The notes under the pieces: generated by a model
Told to the model about the DNA's origin: nothing
The model's database searches: none
The model's input: the letters and a program-made list of their open reading frames with translations, nothing else
Program-made: the position numbers and the translations under genes
Shown: positions 32,158-44,512 of the stretch, piece by piece
Numbering within the stretch: the first letter of the stretch is position 1
Layout of the letters: each line of letters starts with the position of its first letter
Source: Antilocapra americana
Taxonomy: Eukaryota; Chordata; Mammalia; Artiodactyla; Antilocapridae
NCBI GenBank assembly: GCA_007570785.1
Contig: ML664183.1
Location: 18,523,368-18,587,367, forward strand
DNA: 64,000 nt
Reading direction: 5' to 3'

Positions 32158-33519
32158 ACCAGGAGCATGCTAATTTAAAATTGTGAACTCAGTGATCTTC
32201 CACTAACTCATTCAGGGGTCTTGGGAAGAGTGAAGGAAGCAAACAAGGAAGTGGACCTCTGCTGCCCTTGTCTTCCCTCTTTTCCCTGCAAACAGCCCAG
32301 TCCTATCTGAATTTATAACTTCAATTCAGATCTTTATTTTTCAATAGATTTGTGGAATATTTTTTACCACATCTAAGATGTTGTCAAATGTAGTTTGTTC
32401 TTCCCTCAGGCTTGGCTGTTCTGAACAGCATTGTCTCACAGTTTTTCTAAGCTGGAAATACCATTTAAAGCAATAATCAATTTGATGATAAAATAAAGGA
32501 TAGGGTAAAATAAAAGTAAACACTACCATCCAGTTTTTTTTTTAATTGCTTCTCAAATGCCCTTTTACAGAGGAGAGTGTAAAATCCTCTTCAAGCTGAG
32601 TTAATGATTAGCAGTGGTCAGTGTTGTTCCAACGGCAGCACGAGGCTTTAGCAAGTAATCTCTCTGTTTCGTTTGTATAATGTGTGAAGGAAAGAAAACA
32701 TAAAGACTGCTTATACAGTTCAGCTGATTACTTAGTCTGGTGGTAGGAAGAACATTCGTTGGCCCTGTACTAAGCTTTGAGGGAGTCAGCCTTCTTCAGT
32801 GGAACTTATCTTGACCTGGCAAAAATATGATTTTTCAATTTCCTTTCAAATTTGCTCTCATCCTAGCTGGTATATGCTTTCTTCTTAGCTGGAAAACTAA
32901 ACTGATCTCCAGATTGAAAGAAAAATCATGATTTTATTCAGAAGGTCAAAATAAAAAGTATTTATTACTATAGTTTCTTTTTAAAGAATTTCCCTTTTAA
33001 TACATTATTAGCAAAACATTAATCATATATCTGTAAGTTAGAGACTGTATGCCATTCTAATCATGCACACTTAACATTCACATGAGGCTCTAACATCACA
33101 TCACCCGTGACAACTTAATGTAGCTACTCTAGTTCTCAAGGACCTATTTATTTAAGTGATATCAAGAATAGTATCTGTAATGTGAAGGAATGATCTGTTT
33201 TGACTAACAAATGGAATATTTGAGTACTAGATTCTGACCCATCCATTGACATGTCTCATATTTCTTCATGAAACACTTGTAAAATGGTATTGAATGAAGC
33301 TTCTAGTTGTTGGGTTAGTTGTGAGTTTTTCCACTGGAAAAGTTTTTATTTACTTTTCAAAAGCTTTCTATAAAGACTATTGCCAAGTCTCTCAAGGGTT
33401 GTGGCAAGAAAATCAGTGGATACACATGTGAGAAAGTATTAATATAAGGTCCCACAGCAGTATTTGTGATCTTCCAGAAAGTAACACAAGTATAAGAATT
33501 GTATTGGAAAACAGAATGA
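32158..33519. other. No gene; unassigned DNA
   Basis: Repeat-poor and AT-rich; no exon or RNA signal recognised. A T run near 32535 is the only simple sequence. Confidence 0.55.
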
Positions 33520-33555
33520 AATATATATTTTATATATATATATAAAATATATAAA
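33520..33555. repeat. AT-rich perfect palindrome
   Basis: An inverted repeat of TATATTTTATA/TATAAAATATA type, centred in alternating TA around 33537, about 30 bases with perfect symmetry (33523-33552). It could extrude a cruciform and is prone to length change. Confidence 0.85.
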
Positions 33556-33936
33556 CTTACATAATTTCAATGAATCATGCTGATATTCCTCCAAAAAAAA
33601 AAACACAGGATTTTGCAGAAAACCAGTGAGAAACATAATAGAAATGGAAATTCGAAAGAAAAAAAAAGAAAAATTTAGATCTCTCTAAAATTTCATTGTA
33701 AAACTATTTAGTAAAATTGGAAAGTTAGTATTAAGTTGATGGAAGGAAGTAGAAGAAGATATACCCCTAAAATCTTAATAACTATGTCATTAATGCTAGT
33801 GATAATAACTTGAATTGATGCAGCTCTAAAACATTGAGCACAAGTAGCTTCATAGATCTTAAATCAGAGAGACTAGTTCTGATCATTTATTGTCTACTTT
33901 GGGTCCAGTACCATGGTATCCTCTGAGGATACCAAA

Positions 33937-34156
33937 CGTGTGTGTGTGTGTGTGTGTGTGTTAGTCTCTTAGTCATGTCCAGCTCTTTGAGACCCCATGG
34001 ACTGTAGCCTGCCAGGCTCCTGGGATTCTCCAGGCAAGAATATTGGAGTGGGTTGCTTGCCAGTTCCTTTCAGGGGATCATCCTGACCCAGGGATTGAAC
34101 CTGAGTCTCCCACATTGCAGGCATCTTCTTTACCATTTGAGCCACCAGGGAAGCCC
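33937..34156 (-). mobile_element. Bov-tA SINE, minus, with TG-repeat tail
   Basis: A run of about thirteen GT units (33937-33961) is the antisense of the (CA)n-like tail often attached to Bov-tA. It is followed by TTAGTCTCTTAGTCATGTCC, GCCAGGCTCCTGGGATTCTC and the head CCATTTGAGCCACCAGGGAA. Full length with a small deletion in the 'ctctgtccatgg' box. Confidence 0.92.
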
Positions 34157-34178
34157 AATTATGTAGCATTCCCATCTC

Positions 34179-34766
34179 CTAGACTGCAAACCACCTTTGA
34201 TGAGGAGCTGCATCTTCATTCATCTCTTCTGTCACTTTGCTCAAGATTGTTATGTGATTAGTCCACTCAATAAGAGTGCCCAAATATGTTCTTATTTTAA
34301 CTTGAGTTTCAATAAAATATTGAATGGTTCCAGATGATACAATGTTTAAGTAACCTTTAAGTGCTTGATGATACTTAAGTGATGGTCTAGTCGATAAGTA
34401 AAGATTGGTCATGGAGAATTTTGGTAATTGAGTAAAAGGAGAGATGAACATTTGGGATACTATAACTCTTATTTTCCCCCAAATAAAACCATAAGATGAC
34501 TGGGAAATGGCAGTGAAAATTAAACAGGATGAGTGGAGAAGGAATGTCCAGCCATACATTTTCCTATCTTGTATGTACAGAAGAGACGTTGGGCTTATCT
34601 GCAAGTGTGCTATGGAAGCAAGAGATAGAGGGTTTTTCAGAAGATAAACATCGTCATGTGCCAGAATTGTTGAGAGCTGAAGTAAAGTATTAAAGGTTTG
34701 ACCTAAGATGATACGCAAGGTAAAACATAGGTCCAGGGACTGAAAAAGGTGTATACACTTTGCCTT
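34179..34766 (-). other. Unexplained 195-codon open frame, not assigned as a gene
   Basis: The minus strand stays open from just after a TAG at 34767-34769 to a TAG at 34179-34181, unusual in AT-rich intergenic DNA. The first in-frame ATG is at 34559, leaving 126 codons (MYGWTFLLHSSCLIF near its start, APHQRWFAV at its end). I recognise no domain, signal peptide or repeat similarity. Upstream, a weak acceptor-like CCTTTTTCAG on the minus strand (cut after 34740) precedes the middle of the open frame; codon use shows no obvious bias. It may be chance, an old pseudogene or an unlisted repeat ORF. Confidence 0.35.
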
Positions 34767-34859
34767 CTAAAGAGAGTACGATTGACTCACTCGCTTAATT
34801 TCCTCCACATTTTTTCAGTTTTCATGAGTGTCAGGAGAATAAGGATTCAATGTTTCTAG

Positions 34860-35086
34860 ACCAAAGGTTGTCAGACATGGATGAATAGCCTGGAGCCTCT
34901 CCCCCAGGGAACATTTGGCAGATGCCAAGATATTTCTGGTTGTCACAACTGGGGTGGGGTGATAACTTAATATCTAGTGGCAGAGGCCAGAGATGTTGCT
35001 AAGTAGCCTATAATGTGCAAAACAAGCACAAACAACAAAGAATTAACTGATCCAAACTGTCAAAAGTGCCAAAGTTGACAAACTCG
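34860..35086 (+). mobile_element. MER20 (hAT-Charlie MITE), plus
   Basis: CAGGGAACATTTGGCAGATG, ATTTCTGGTTGTCACAACTG, the TATCTAGTGGCAGAGGCCAG segment, AGATGTTGCTAAGTAGCCTA, CACAAACAACAAAGAATTAA and CAAAAGTGCCAAAGTTGACA follow MER20 consensus in order over nearly the full length. Old non-autonomous DNA transposon. Confidence 0.9.
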
Positions 35087-35145
35087 ATTTTAGATCCTTT
35101 CTTCCAAAGTCTTTTCAATAACCCCATTTGACGACTTTTTACTCT

Positions 35146-36290
<1,145 letters not shown>

Positions 36291-36299
36291 TTCTACTCT

Positions 36300-37464
36300 G
36301 TTTTGATTTAGTATTTTCCATAAAAGATGAAATCATTTGAACCAATAAACAAAATTTGGCCTTACTGATTAGTATCAGTATTGCAAAACTATATCCCTCC
36401 TGTTTGCCACAGCAGCTATATGATTGTTAGGAAGAGTGCCTGAGAAAATGTTTTATTCTGATGAAGCAGAAGATACGTCTTAATTAAAACAAGGTGAAAA
36501 TTAAACCTTTGGTCTCTGAAGATATATTTTTATTATAGTCTTTTACCACTATAACCCTTTGGCTATTTTAATGCAAATGTGTTTCTGTAAAGGCATATTT
36601 TGGTTGCTATAACAACTTGAGGTAGTTCCTAATGAGTTCTTCTTGCCTTAATGTTGCTTTTAAAAAGTTGGGGTTGCTATGACTACAAAATGCTGCTTTA
36701 TTTTCAGAAAGCGTTTTTTTCCCCTGGTAATTTTGCTTTCAAAATATGTATGTGCACATTCATGCATATGTGTGTACTTCTACTAACATGTGTTATGAAA
36801 GTCTATGTGTAGTAAAGCCAAAGTTTGAACTGTGCACTGTTATTCTAAAATTGATTGACATAGTGTTGGATGAGTCCAGGTTAAAGATGCTTTTTTCTTG
36901 CCTTTTTTCAATTATTTAACTACTTTATAACAGGCTCTTCATCATTGTTTTATGATTTATATATCACATCTTCCATGTTATAGCCTCTCCCTATTTCCAG
37001 CATATTTGTACCTCAACCCTGGAAGGGTCCTTTGAACTTAAAAAATGTGGAAGTCTGTTGTGTCTTAATATATTCATGATTTTTGATGAAGTCTATTTTA
37101 CAACACTGCTGTTTATGGTCTTCTTTTTATCATAAATTGTAACAAGATGCCCATTGCTCAGATTTTTTCTTATTCGAATTTTAATGAAGCCAGAAGGCTG
37201 AAAGTTAGGATACTTTGGTTCTGTTATTAACTCTGTCACTATGAACTAACCACCTAATTTCTCTGAAGGTGCTGTCTGATGTATCTAGACAATGTGAAAT
37301 TTTCTAGTAGCCAAGTTAAACAGAGTTAAGTTTAGTAATTACTATCTAACAAAATATATCCAAAATACTACCATTTCAAAATGTTGATGTTTTAATGATA
37401 TTAATACAGCTTTTTACATTATTTTTCTATTATCTTGGAAATCCAAGGGATATTTTACACTTAT
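36300..37464. other. No gene; unassigned DNA
   Basis: AT-rich single-copy sequence. I see no exon, RNA gene or clear repeat. Confidence 0.55.
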
Positions 37465-37560
37465 AACATGTATCACTTAAGATGAGCCACATTTCAAGTG
37501 CTCAGTCATCACATGTGACTAGGGGCTATCCTGTTGGACAATTTTAGCTTTAGATCTCCA
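37465..37560. repeat. Old interspersed repeat end, family not named
   Basis: CCACATTTCAAGTGCTCAGT followed by CACATGTGACTAGGGGCTAT and CTGTTGGACAATTT is the antisense-type end of the same old repeat seen at 20991-21100. Its other end may lie near 37290, making the whole about 270 bases. Confidence 0.55.
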
Positions 37561-37668
37561 TCAAATTTGGCCATGTAATGTCATTTATTGTTTATAGATC
37601 ACTTTCTGGAAAGTCTTTGTGAAGACTCAGGAGTATACAGATAATTAGGAGAACTCTTTCTGGTTTAT

Positions 37669-37798
37669 GAGAGAGAAAAGAGAGAGAGAGAAAGGGAGAG
37701 AGGGCAAGAAGAAAAGAGTTAATAGACAGAGAAGGGTGGCAGAGGGATGGAGGAGGGTGAGGATGGAAGGAAGGCAGAAAGGAAGAAAGAAAGAAAAG
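37669..37798 (+). repeat. 130-base polypurine tract
   Basis: Almost pure purine on the plus strand: (GA)n at 37669-37702, then mixed GGGAGAGAGGG, GGATGGAGGAGGG and a (GGAA/GAAA)n end at 37764-37797. Few pyrimidines interrupt. Such tracts can form intramolecular triplexes and often vary in length. Confidence 0.85.
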
Positions 37799-40264
37799 TT
37801 CTTTTAGGTCTTTTCTAGCTATTCAGTGCTATAATCCTTAATCTAATCTTATTTTGTTATAATTAAGAAATATTGAAATAAGTCAGACAGTTTGTGACTT
37901 ATTCACAGTTCCGTTCCTAACCACTTGGGGTATGCTTAGGACAAATTAACTGTACCCTACATGTTTATTGAATTGAATCTCCTTTCTTGTCAAAATATAT
38001 GATTTAATCCAAGATTAAATAAACATTATTTTCAGAGCAAAATTTAGTTTTTTGCTAAGAAACAGAAAATTGTACACAAATATTTTAGAACAATGGAAAA
38101 AAGAGTGGCTAAAGGTTTAATATAAAGGGGTATCAAGTTAAAAGGTGTTATTCTTTCTCTGCATCTTGTCTTTCTCGCTGTTGGAGGATTTTTGTTTAGA
38201 GGTAATCAAGGATTGACACAATTGCCTTAAATTGTTTTCGTGTCGTACTGCAGGTGACATTGCCAGGATGTTATTGCTGTGTCCAGATCCCTTATTACAT
38301 TTCTGCTGCTTTATTCCTGTCCTGCCTTCTCTCATTTAGCAGACGCCAAATCAAAGTGAACCATGTGACTCTTGTAGTCTGCTCAGTGAAGGAAGTTTCT
38401 GTTGTCTTTTTAACCATGTGTCATTTTTTATCACCATTATTTTAGAAATAAAGTGGCTTATTGGGTGTTTTTATAAGCTGAGCCATTTTGCCTGGACTGA
38501 AAAGGTCTGGATGAACAAATCAGATTTGGAAAGAAGAAAACAGTGTTACAATTTGAGTGGATTCCTAAATCAGGTGGCAGATGGTAATCTGGGTTGTGAA
38601 TTAAAATGTTTGATGCTGACGGCTCTTCACATTTACAAAGCAGTTCAACTAGTTCCCATCATTTGTCACAGATATTCTTCTTTTTTAACCTCTTTGCAAT
38701 AATGTAACATAAGGTCTGACATTTCCTATCTCTTTTGCCTTTGTGAATTGGAATTATATTCAATACATTTTATTTTCAGGGTTGAAGATATAAGATGATT
38801 TTGAAATCCTTGTTACTCAAGAATTTCACAGTGAGTGATCATGCTACACTACCCTGAGGGGTTTGCCCAAGACAGACATTAGAACATGGTTAAAATGGGA
38901 GTAACCTTAGTTTTCTGTAATCATATCATTTCTGTCTGAACATATAAATGAAATTGTTTCTTCAAGAACATTTATTTACACTGAACATTAGTTTATAATG
39001 CCAGCTACTAAAATGAATGACTCAGAAAGCCCTTTAAGTTACTTACAGTAAGCTCTTATTTATCTGTAGACTATGAGGATTGTTCATTTTCTCATTTTTC
39101 TGTGTAATTTTGAATACTCTTTTTGTAATTATCTTTATTTTTCCTGGCAAATAAACAAGGAAGAATAATTAGCTTTGCTATTGCCAGTTGATAATAGTTA
39201 AAAGTTTGAAGTAGATTGTATTTATAATCATTTGCATTTTTATTTTAACATATTTTTAAAATGTGGAGCCCCCTGAACAAAGATTATTACTTATAACGAC
39301 TTCCTTTACCTCTTGGGCTGAAAGAATTCAGATGTTTACTCATTAGACTAAAAGATGCACTGCAAACATGAAGTTTGAGAGACTTTGAAATTAACTAGTT
39401 TGGTAACCTTTGAACTCTTTTTTTTTTCTGATAAGTTCATTTCTCAAAAGAAAGTCTACCACTGAGGTTCAAAATATTAAATACAGATCGAAGAACCAGA
39501 AAAGAAGGGAAGGGAGAGAGGGGGTTGGGAAAGCGCCCTCCTCACCTGGAACACTCAGAGGTGGCTTGGAAAGCCACACATCAACTTGAGCTCCATGCAT
39601 GTACAAGTAAGATACCTGAAATTGAAGTGATTTGTTCAAGATTAGGCAGCTCTGCCTGAAAGCCTGTCAGTTTTTCATTCATTCAGCAAATATATGAGTG
39701 CCTATTTAAACTGTTTGACCATTTTTAAAAATGTATTGTAAATATTGATACTATGATTTATTTACTTTTGCTATTATAATTTCCTAGGGCTATGCCTAGG
39801 TCAATAGCAATTTTTACATAGGTGCTTGGTTAATTCATTATTAGTTTTATTCAATATTTCTCACATCTTTTCTTCTAAGTTTAAAGATGTTTCAACACTG
39901 CCCTCCCCCTCCAGACTACATGAACAGTTGCATAAAGAAGCCTCTAAGTTTTAAGGATTTTTGGTTAACGTAAGCCTGGTAATCAAACTAGTGACTCTGA
40001 GACCTGATGAAGTTGCTATTCTGAGAATTTTCTAATTCAGCCATTACTGTTTTCAGTGTTGTCTTCGGTTTGGAAATATATAAGAAATGTGTGTAGTATT
40101 ACTTTCTTTTATTTTGGCTAATTTGGTAGTGACGTTTCCAGCTGAAGACAAAGTATGTAGACAAGTTGTACCCTGTAAAGAATTTAATGGTACCTTTGCA
40201 TTTATGGCTTGATATAGAAAGGTCTGCTGAAGTGTTCAATTAGTGACAAATTAGCCTTATCTAT
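37799..40264. other. No gene; 2.5 kb of single-copy DNA
   Basis: Overlapping small open frames (38138-38335 minus, 38254-38445 plus, 38418-38702 plus) show no domain or splice support. A purine-rich block is at 39498-39530. Nothing else recognised. Confidence 0.55.
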
Positions 40265-40362
40265 TGGAGTAGGAAATGGCAACCCACTCCAGTATTCTTG
40301 CCTGGAGAATTCCTGCCAAGCTACAGTCCACTGGGTTGGACACAACTGAGCAATTAACACTA
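40265..40362 (+). mobile_element. Bov-tA 3' half, plus
   Basis: GGAGTAGGAAATGGCAACCC, CACTCCAGTATTCTTGCCTG and GACACAACTGAGCAATTAAC match the BovB-derived part in sense. The tRNA-like head is absent, so the copy is 5'-truncated, and the middle lacks the 'gacagaggagcctgg' box. Confidence 0.9.
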
Positions 40363-40550
40363 GCCTTCTCTATAAAGAATAAATCAGAGGCCAGGGGATC
40401 ATCCTGATGAAAGAGAATATTAAAGTGCTCATTTAGAGTTTAGAATGCAAGTCAAACTATGTCTTTTTAACAGTTTTATTTTTTAAAATGAATATTCTTT
40501 CAATAACAAGCTAGAGAGTGGTGTTTCCTGTAACACATCTTCTTCTACCA
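40363..40550. other. Short unassigned spacer
   Basis: No element recognised. Confidence 0.55.
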
Positions 40551-40860
40551 TCTTTTTTTTTCAATTTTAAATTTATTTGTTTTTTTAATTGAAAGATAAT
40601 TGCTTTACAGAATTGTGCTCGTTTCTGCCAAACCTCAACATGCCTCAGTCATAGGTATACATATGTCCTCTCCCTCTTGAACCTCCCTCCCACATTCCTC
40701 TCCATCCCACCCCTCTAGGTTGTTACAGAGCCCTGGTTTGAGTTACCCTGAGTTGTCCAGCAAATTTCCATTGGGTATCTGTTTTACATATGGTAATGTA
40801 AATTTCCATGTTACTCTTGCCATATATCCCGCCCACTCCTTCCTCCCTACCATTGTTTCT
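40551..40860 (-). mobile_element. Ruminant L1 3' end, minus
   Basis: T-rich antisense tail, AATTGAAAGATAATTGCTTT, GTTTCTGCCAAACCTCAACA, GAACCTCCCTCCCACATTCC and CATGTTACTCTTGCCATATA match the antisense of the L1 3' end, of the same subtype as 4591-5270 and 61533-62092. Truncated near 40860. Confidence 0.87.
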
Positions 40861-41345
40861 GAAATGAGTGAATCTAAAGTAGATTCTTTCTCCATGGAAT
40901 CCCTGGGAAATGTTCCTGGAATGAGATCTTATTTCAGAGGAAAACAATCTAAAGAGTCACTGTGATTAGAACATAGTTGCTTAACTGCAAAGTGGTAGGA
41001 AGGAGTGGGATACCCATGCCAACCTGCTGACTGCTAATTTTCCTGGCTGTTGTACTGCCTCCCTCCATGTGATTGACTTGGGCCTGATTATTGTCAGAGA
41101 ATGGAGTATTGCCATTTTCTGAGAGAACCCTGGAAGGTGTGGTGTCTATCTCCCTCTGTGTTTTGCTGATGAAAAGCCCAATAATCCTGATAATTGTCTG
41201 TAATCAATCTTGTCACAGACATCTTGTAACATTCTACATGGGAAAAAGAAGAAAAAGATCTTCCCATGGCATAGCCAACTAGTAGAGTCTCCTTGAAATG
41301 CCATCTATTGCCTATTGAAAAGAAGAAGTGTCACATCACAAATTT
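40861..41345. other. No gene; unassigned DNA
   Basis: Single-copy in appearance; the open frame at 41091-41282 has no recognisable content. Confidence 0.55.
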
Positions 41346-41562
41346 TGTGGTGGTGGCGGCTTAGTGGCTAAGTCATGTCTGACTTTTGTGACCCCCGTGG
41401 ACTGTAGCCTGTCAGGCTCTTCTGTGCATGGGATTTACCAGGCAAGAATTCTTGAGTGGGTTGCCATTTCCTTCTCCAGGGGATCTTCCCAACCCAGGGA
41501 TTGAACCCAGGTCTCCTGCATTGCGAGCAGATTCTTTACCAACTGAGTCACCAAGGATGCTC
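41346..41562 (-). mobile_element. Bov-tA SINE, minus
   Basis: GTGGTGGTGGCGGCTTAGTG opens the antisense tail; GCATGGGATTTACCAGGCAA, CCTTCTCCAGGGGATCTTCC and CATTGCGAGCAGATTCTTTA follow; head near GAGTCACCAAGGATGC. Full length. Confidence 0.93.
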
Positions 41563-41677
41563 CCCTCACTCAGTGCTGATACTTAAACAGCTTTCCCTTA
41601 TATTCAGGATGTATGGGCAGAGAGAGAACTTTTTCTCTCCCTTTAGGCTCATCTAGAAGAGGCTGAGGATACCTTTC

Positions 41678-41780
41678 CTGCCAAGGGCCAGATATTAAAA
41701 ATTTCAAACTTTGTGGGCTGAGAGGCAAGGTTGAAGACAGTGTGAAAATACTTAAACAAGAAGGAAAGCTGCCCTTCTTT
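41678..41780 (+). repeat. Old interspersed repeat ('gggccagata...ggctttgtgggc'), family not named
   Basis: CCAAGGGCCAGATATTAAAA, ATTTCAAACTTTGTGGGCTG and a following 'agtgtgaaaatacttaaac' segment match a common old mammalian repeat whose name I cannot give safely. Confidence 0.55.
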
Positions 41781-43205
41781 GTCTGAAAGATAGGTTCTCA
41801 CAGTAGCATCACCTGGGTCAGAAAGGAAAGTTGAAGAAGGGGTTCAACTCGCAAGCTCTGTCTGGGGTCTCCACTCTCCACAGATCACCCTAGCTCTTAT
41901 TCCCATGTACTGTCTTGCCCTTCTGGTCCCCGTCCATACCTCTGGTGAATAGTAGTCCTGTTGCAGGCAACAGGAGCTACCCTGGTGGCTCTGAGCCAGT
42001 GGGATTTCTACCCCCTGCTCATGAGGGAGAAGAAAAGAGATAAATGCCTGGCATCCCGTGTTGAGATGAGGACTGAATTTTGCCTTGGTAATAGTGCATG
42101 TTAGTCTTTGTATCCTGGCCCATCATTTTAGTTGGAAAGAGAAGGAGAAAGGATTCTAAGTCCAAATAATTGATATAGGAAAAGAAAAAAAAATTGGAAT
42201 CCAATCATTTGTAAAATGAGAATTCCTTTGTGAAAATAAATTTGGTCTTATTTCCTTCTCCAACTGCTTTGTAAAGATTGCCTTGATAAATACATACTTT
42301 CAGATAACATTTTTAAATATTTTGTGGGAGCGTACTCACCTTCTTAGACTTTTGAAATTCACTTGCACCCCCTCCTTCTGTTCATTAGACATTAATTGTG
42401 ATTGCATTTTAATACCAGGACTTTGGACTTAGGATGATTTGATGCAAATATGTTGAAACCTATGAAACAATTAAGTCCATGTTTCTCTGTATCCTGCCTG
42501 CTTTTTCTTTTAATCAAACAAAGTAATGATTGTGGTTACAAAGTGGGAAAGCATTCAGTTAAAAGAGCGAGAGGTTAAACATCCATCCAGACAACTTAAG
42601 CGTTGAGACCACAGACGTACACTATTTCAACATTGGGGAAGAGGATCATTATTCTGGCTGCTTCTGAAACTCCAGGATTTTCTACAGTTGAGTCAGTGAC
42701 CTTTCTGTCCTCATTGCATTTATCTCTGTTGCAGGAGAAATTTTCGTTTTTGATTCAGAGTCTTTGATTATGGCAGCTTTGTCAGAGTAGAATCATCACC
42801 ATTGCTCAGAACTGAGACCTCTGCCTCTGCTCCAGAGGTTAAGGGAACTTGGAGGTTGCTGGCAAGGGACAATAGAACAGAAAGCTTGTTGATCTGCTTG
42901 AAGTTTATTCCACTAACGTCCAGAACTTCCCAAGGACTACTGCTCTTTATTTTCTTAGCTCTTTTACAATCCTGGGGATGGCTTTGGTCAAGGAACTAAT
43001 CATTTTAGATCATATATGCCAACCCTGGCTATTTCAAGTGCTTCACAACAAAATACAGTAGCTTAGAAAAAATGAATCTGGAGTACGAGTAGGAAGTCAT
43101 CTCCAGAGCCTATAGATAAGGCTCCAAGAAAAGTGGTGATTGTTGTTGTCATCATCTTAAGCATCATCATCATAGCAGACAAACATTTTTACTTAATGTA
43201 TGCTG
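41781..43205. other. No gene; unassigned DNA
   Basis: No recognisable element over 1.4 kb. The open frame at 42802-42999 lacks signals. Confidence 0.55.
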
Positions 43206-43444
43206 ACCACTATTCTGGGGCTTCCCAGATGGAGCAGTGGTAAAGAATCCACCTATCAATGAAGGAGACATAAGAGAAACAGATTTGATCCCTGGGTTGG
43301 GAAGATTACTTGGAGTAGAAAATCTTGGCGACCGGCTCCAATATTCTTGCCTGGAAAATTACGTGGACATTGGAGCCTGGAGGGCTGTGGTCCACAGGGT
43401 TGCAAAAGAGTTGGATGCTACTGAGCACACACAACCGCTATTCT
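43206..43444 (+). mobile_element. Bov-tA SINE with near-perfect target duplication, plus, inside a MIR
   Basis: The body (about 43217-43433) starts GGGGCTTCCCAGATGGAGCA and ends GAGCACACACAAC. Flanks ACCACTATTCT (43206-43216) and ACCGCTATTCT (43434-43444) differ by one base and are the target duplication. The right flank continues into a MIR, so the SINE entered that older element. Confidence 0.92.
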
Positions 43445-43555
43445 AAGCATTGTGCATATATTAATTCACTGTAATACTAACAACAACCCTATGACTAAGT
43501 ACTTCTGTTGTTCCTACCTCACAGATGAAGGACCTGCAGCATAAGAGACTTTGGA
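43434..43555 (-). mobile_element. MIR fragment, minus
   Basis: GCTATTCTAAGCATTGTGCA, TATTAATTCACTGTAATACT, AACAACCCTATGACTAAGTA and CACAGATGAAGGACCTGCAG follow antisense MIR order. Confidence 0.8.
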
Positions 43556-43844
43556 CTTATGGGTGATAGAGAACTTTGGATTTATGGACAAAAGAGACAA
43601 TGGATAGTTTAAGCAAGGGCTTGACATTGTCTGCTTTGCATTTCAAACGTCAGTGAGAGGCTAACTGAAGGAATAGCAAACTAGATGTGATAAAAGCTTC
43701 AGAGGAAGTGGTGAAGGGAAAGAAGTGAAAAGGATTGGTTTGATAAATAATTTGCTTAAGTGAACAGGATTAGATAATGGGGTTTAGGGAAGAGGGGAGT
43801 TAAAGAAATCAATGTCCCCAGGAAATAAAGTAAATCTAGAGGAC
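43556..43844. other. Unassigned spacer
   Basis: No element recognised; a short internal near-repeat, GACTTTGGACTTATGG/ACTTTGGATTTATGG (43548-43586), is present. Confidence 0.55.
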
Positions 43845-44473
43845 AGGTCCAATCATTTCATGGCAAATAGATGGAGAAACAGTGGAAACAGTGGCTGACT
43901 TTATTTAGGAGGGCTCCAAAAATCACTGCAGATGGTGACTGCAGCCATGAAATTAAAAGACGCTTACTCCTTGGAAGCAAAGTTATGACCAACCTAGACA
44001 GCATATTAAAAAGCAGAGACATTACTTTGCCAACAAAGGTCTGTCTAGTCAAAGCTATGGTTTTTCCAGTAGTCATGTATGGATGTGAGAGTTGGCCTAT
44101 AAAGAAAGCTGAGCACCAAAGAATTGATGCTTTTGAACTGTGGTATTAGAGAAGACTCTTGAGATTCCCTTGGACTGCAAAGAGATGCAACCAGTCCATC
44201 TTAAAGGAAATCAGTCCTGAATATTCATTGGAAGGACTGATGTTGAAGCTGAAACTCCAATACTTTGGCCACTTCATGCAAAGAGCTGACTCATTTGAAA
44301 AGACCCTGATGCTACAAAAGATTGAAGGCAGGAGCAGGGGCTGACAGAAGGTGAGATGATTGGATGGTATCACTGACTCAATGGGCATGAGTTTGAGTAA
44401 ACTCAGGGAGTTGGTAATGGATAGGGAGGCCTGGTGTGCTGCAATTCATGGGGTCGCAAACTGAACTGAGCGG
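43845..44473 (+). mobile_element. BovB LINE 3' 0.63 kb, plus
   Basis: Sense BovB from the segment encoding ...DGETVETV.DFI to the 3' end. Open frame 43871-44149 reads KITADGDCSHEIKRRLLLGS, NLDSILKSRDITLPTKV and MVFPVVMYGCESWPIKKAE, then a stop replaces the Trp of the consensus ELWCW. The next frame (44159-44344) continues with KLKLQYFGHFM. The 3' end has lost part of the terminal 'agagtcggacacg' box. 5'-truncated and dead. Confidence 0.93.
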
Positions 44474-44478
44474 ACAGG

Positions 44479-44512
44479 ATTATAATGTTCAGACACATTA
44501 TAATGTTCAGAC
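44479..44512. repeat. 18-bp tandem duplication
   Basis: ATTATAATGTTCAGAC occurs at 44479-44494 and again at 44497-44512, separated by AC. It lies directly beyond the BovB 3' end. Confidence 0.93.

Noticed and set aside
40720..40965. Opposed 74- and 81-codon open frames
   Set aside because: They lie in an antisense L1 3' UTR and its flank; no coding signature.
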